Shown piece after piece: positions 5,585 through 5,600 of a DNA stretch of 5,600 bases. The position numbers and the translations under genes are program-made. The stretch comes from Mollicutes bacterium (GTDB lineage: Bacteria; Bacillota_I; Bacilli_A; Izemoplasmatales; Izemoplasmataceae). The DNA lies in the NCBI GenBank assembly GCA_003551405.1, contig PUMO01000124.1:1-5600 (forward strand), read 5' to 3'. The notes under the pieces were generated by a model. The model saw only the letters and a list, made by a program, of their open reading frames with translations, searched no databases and was not told where the DNA came from. The number at the start of each line of letters is the position of its first letter. Position 1 is the stretch's first letter.

Positions 5585-5600
5585 CCTGCGGTCAGGTGAC

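Overview
The window looks archaeal, most likely from the class Thermoplasmata, and probably from a mesophile. The 23S rRNA reads archaeal in its 5' region and around helix 69. TATA-box promoters with short or absent leaders precede the protein genes. Most telling, the 23S gene stands alone: a divergent protein gene lies directly upstream of it where a 16S gene would normally be. Unlinked rRNA genes are known in Thermoplasma and relatives. The moderate GC of the 23S argues against a hyperthermophile. Methanomassiliicoccales is a plausible order but is not proven by anything here.

Layout. Positions 1 to about 1993 hold the 5' two-thirds of a 23S rRNA gene on the minus strand, cut by the left edge near E. 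coli position 1965. Positions 1994-2285 are a divergent promoter region with two TATA candidates for the 23S gene and one for the next gene. Positions 2286-3548 (+) encode a complete class II HMG-CoA reductase of the mevalonate pathway, probably from a leaderless mRNA. It meets the next gene tail to tail, and the two TAA stop codons share a TTAA palindrome.

Positions 3545-5497 (-) form an unusual cluster. Three paralogous lysine-rich coiled-coil microproteins (79 to 97 residues) flank a 354-residue cytoplasmic HExxH metallopeptidase-like protein of a family I cannot name. Read 5' to 3' on the minus strand the order is coiled coil 3 (with a polyserine tail), coiled coil 2, metallopeptidase (ATGA overlap with coiled coil 2), then coiled coil 1 with its own promoter. 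The paralogs differ by one exact heptad in the stalk. This cluster is the best candidate for an undescribed system; no function can be assigned from sequence alone.

Positions 5498-5600 hold the promoter of the cluster, a T-rich tract on the minus strand that could end an incoming transcript, and a G-run motif. No gene is evident there.
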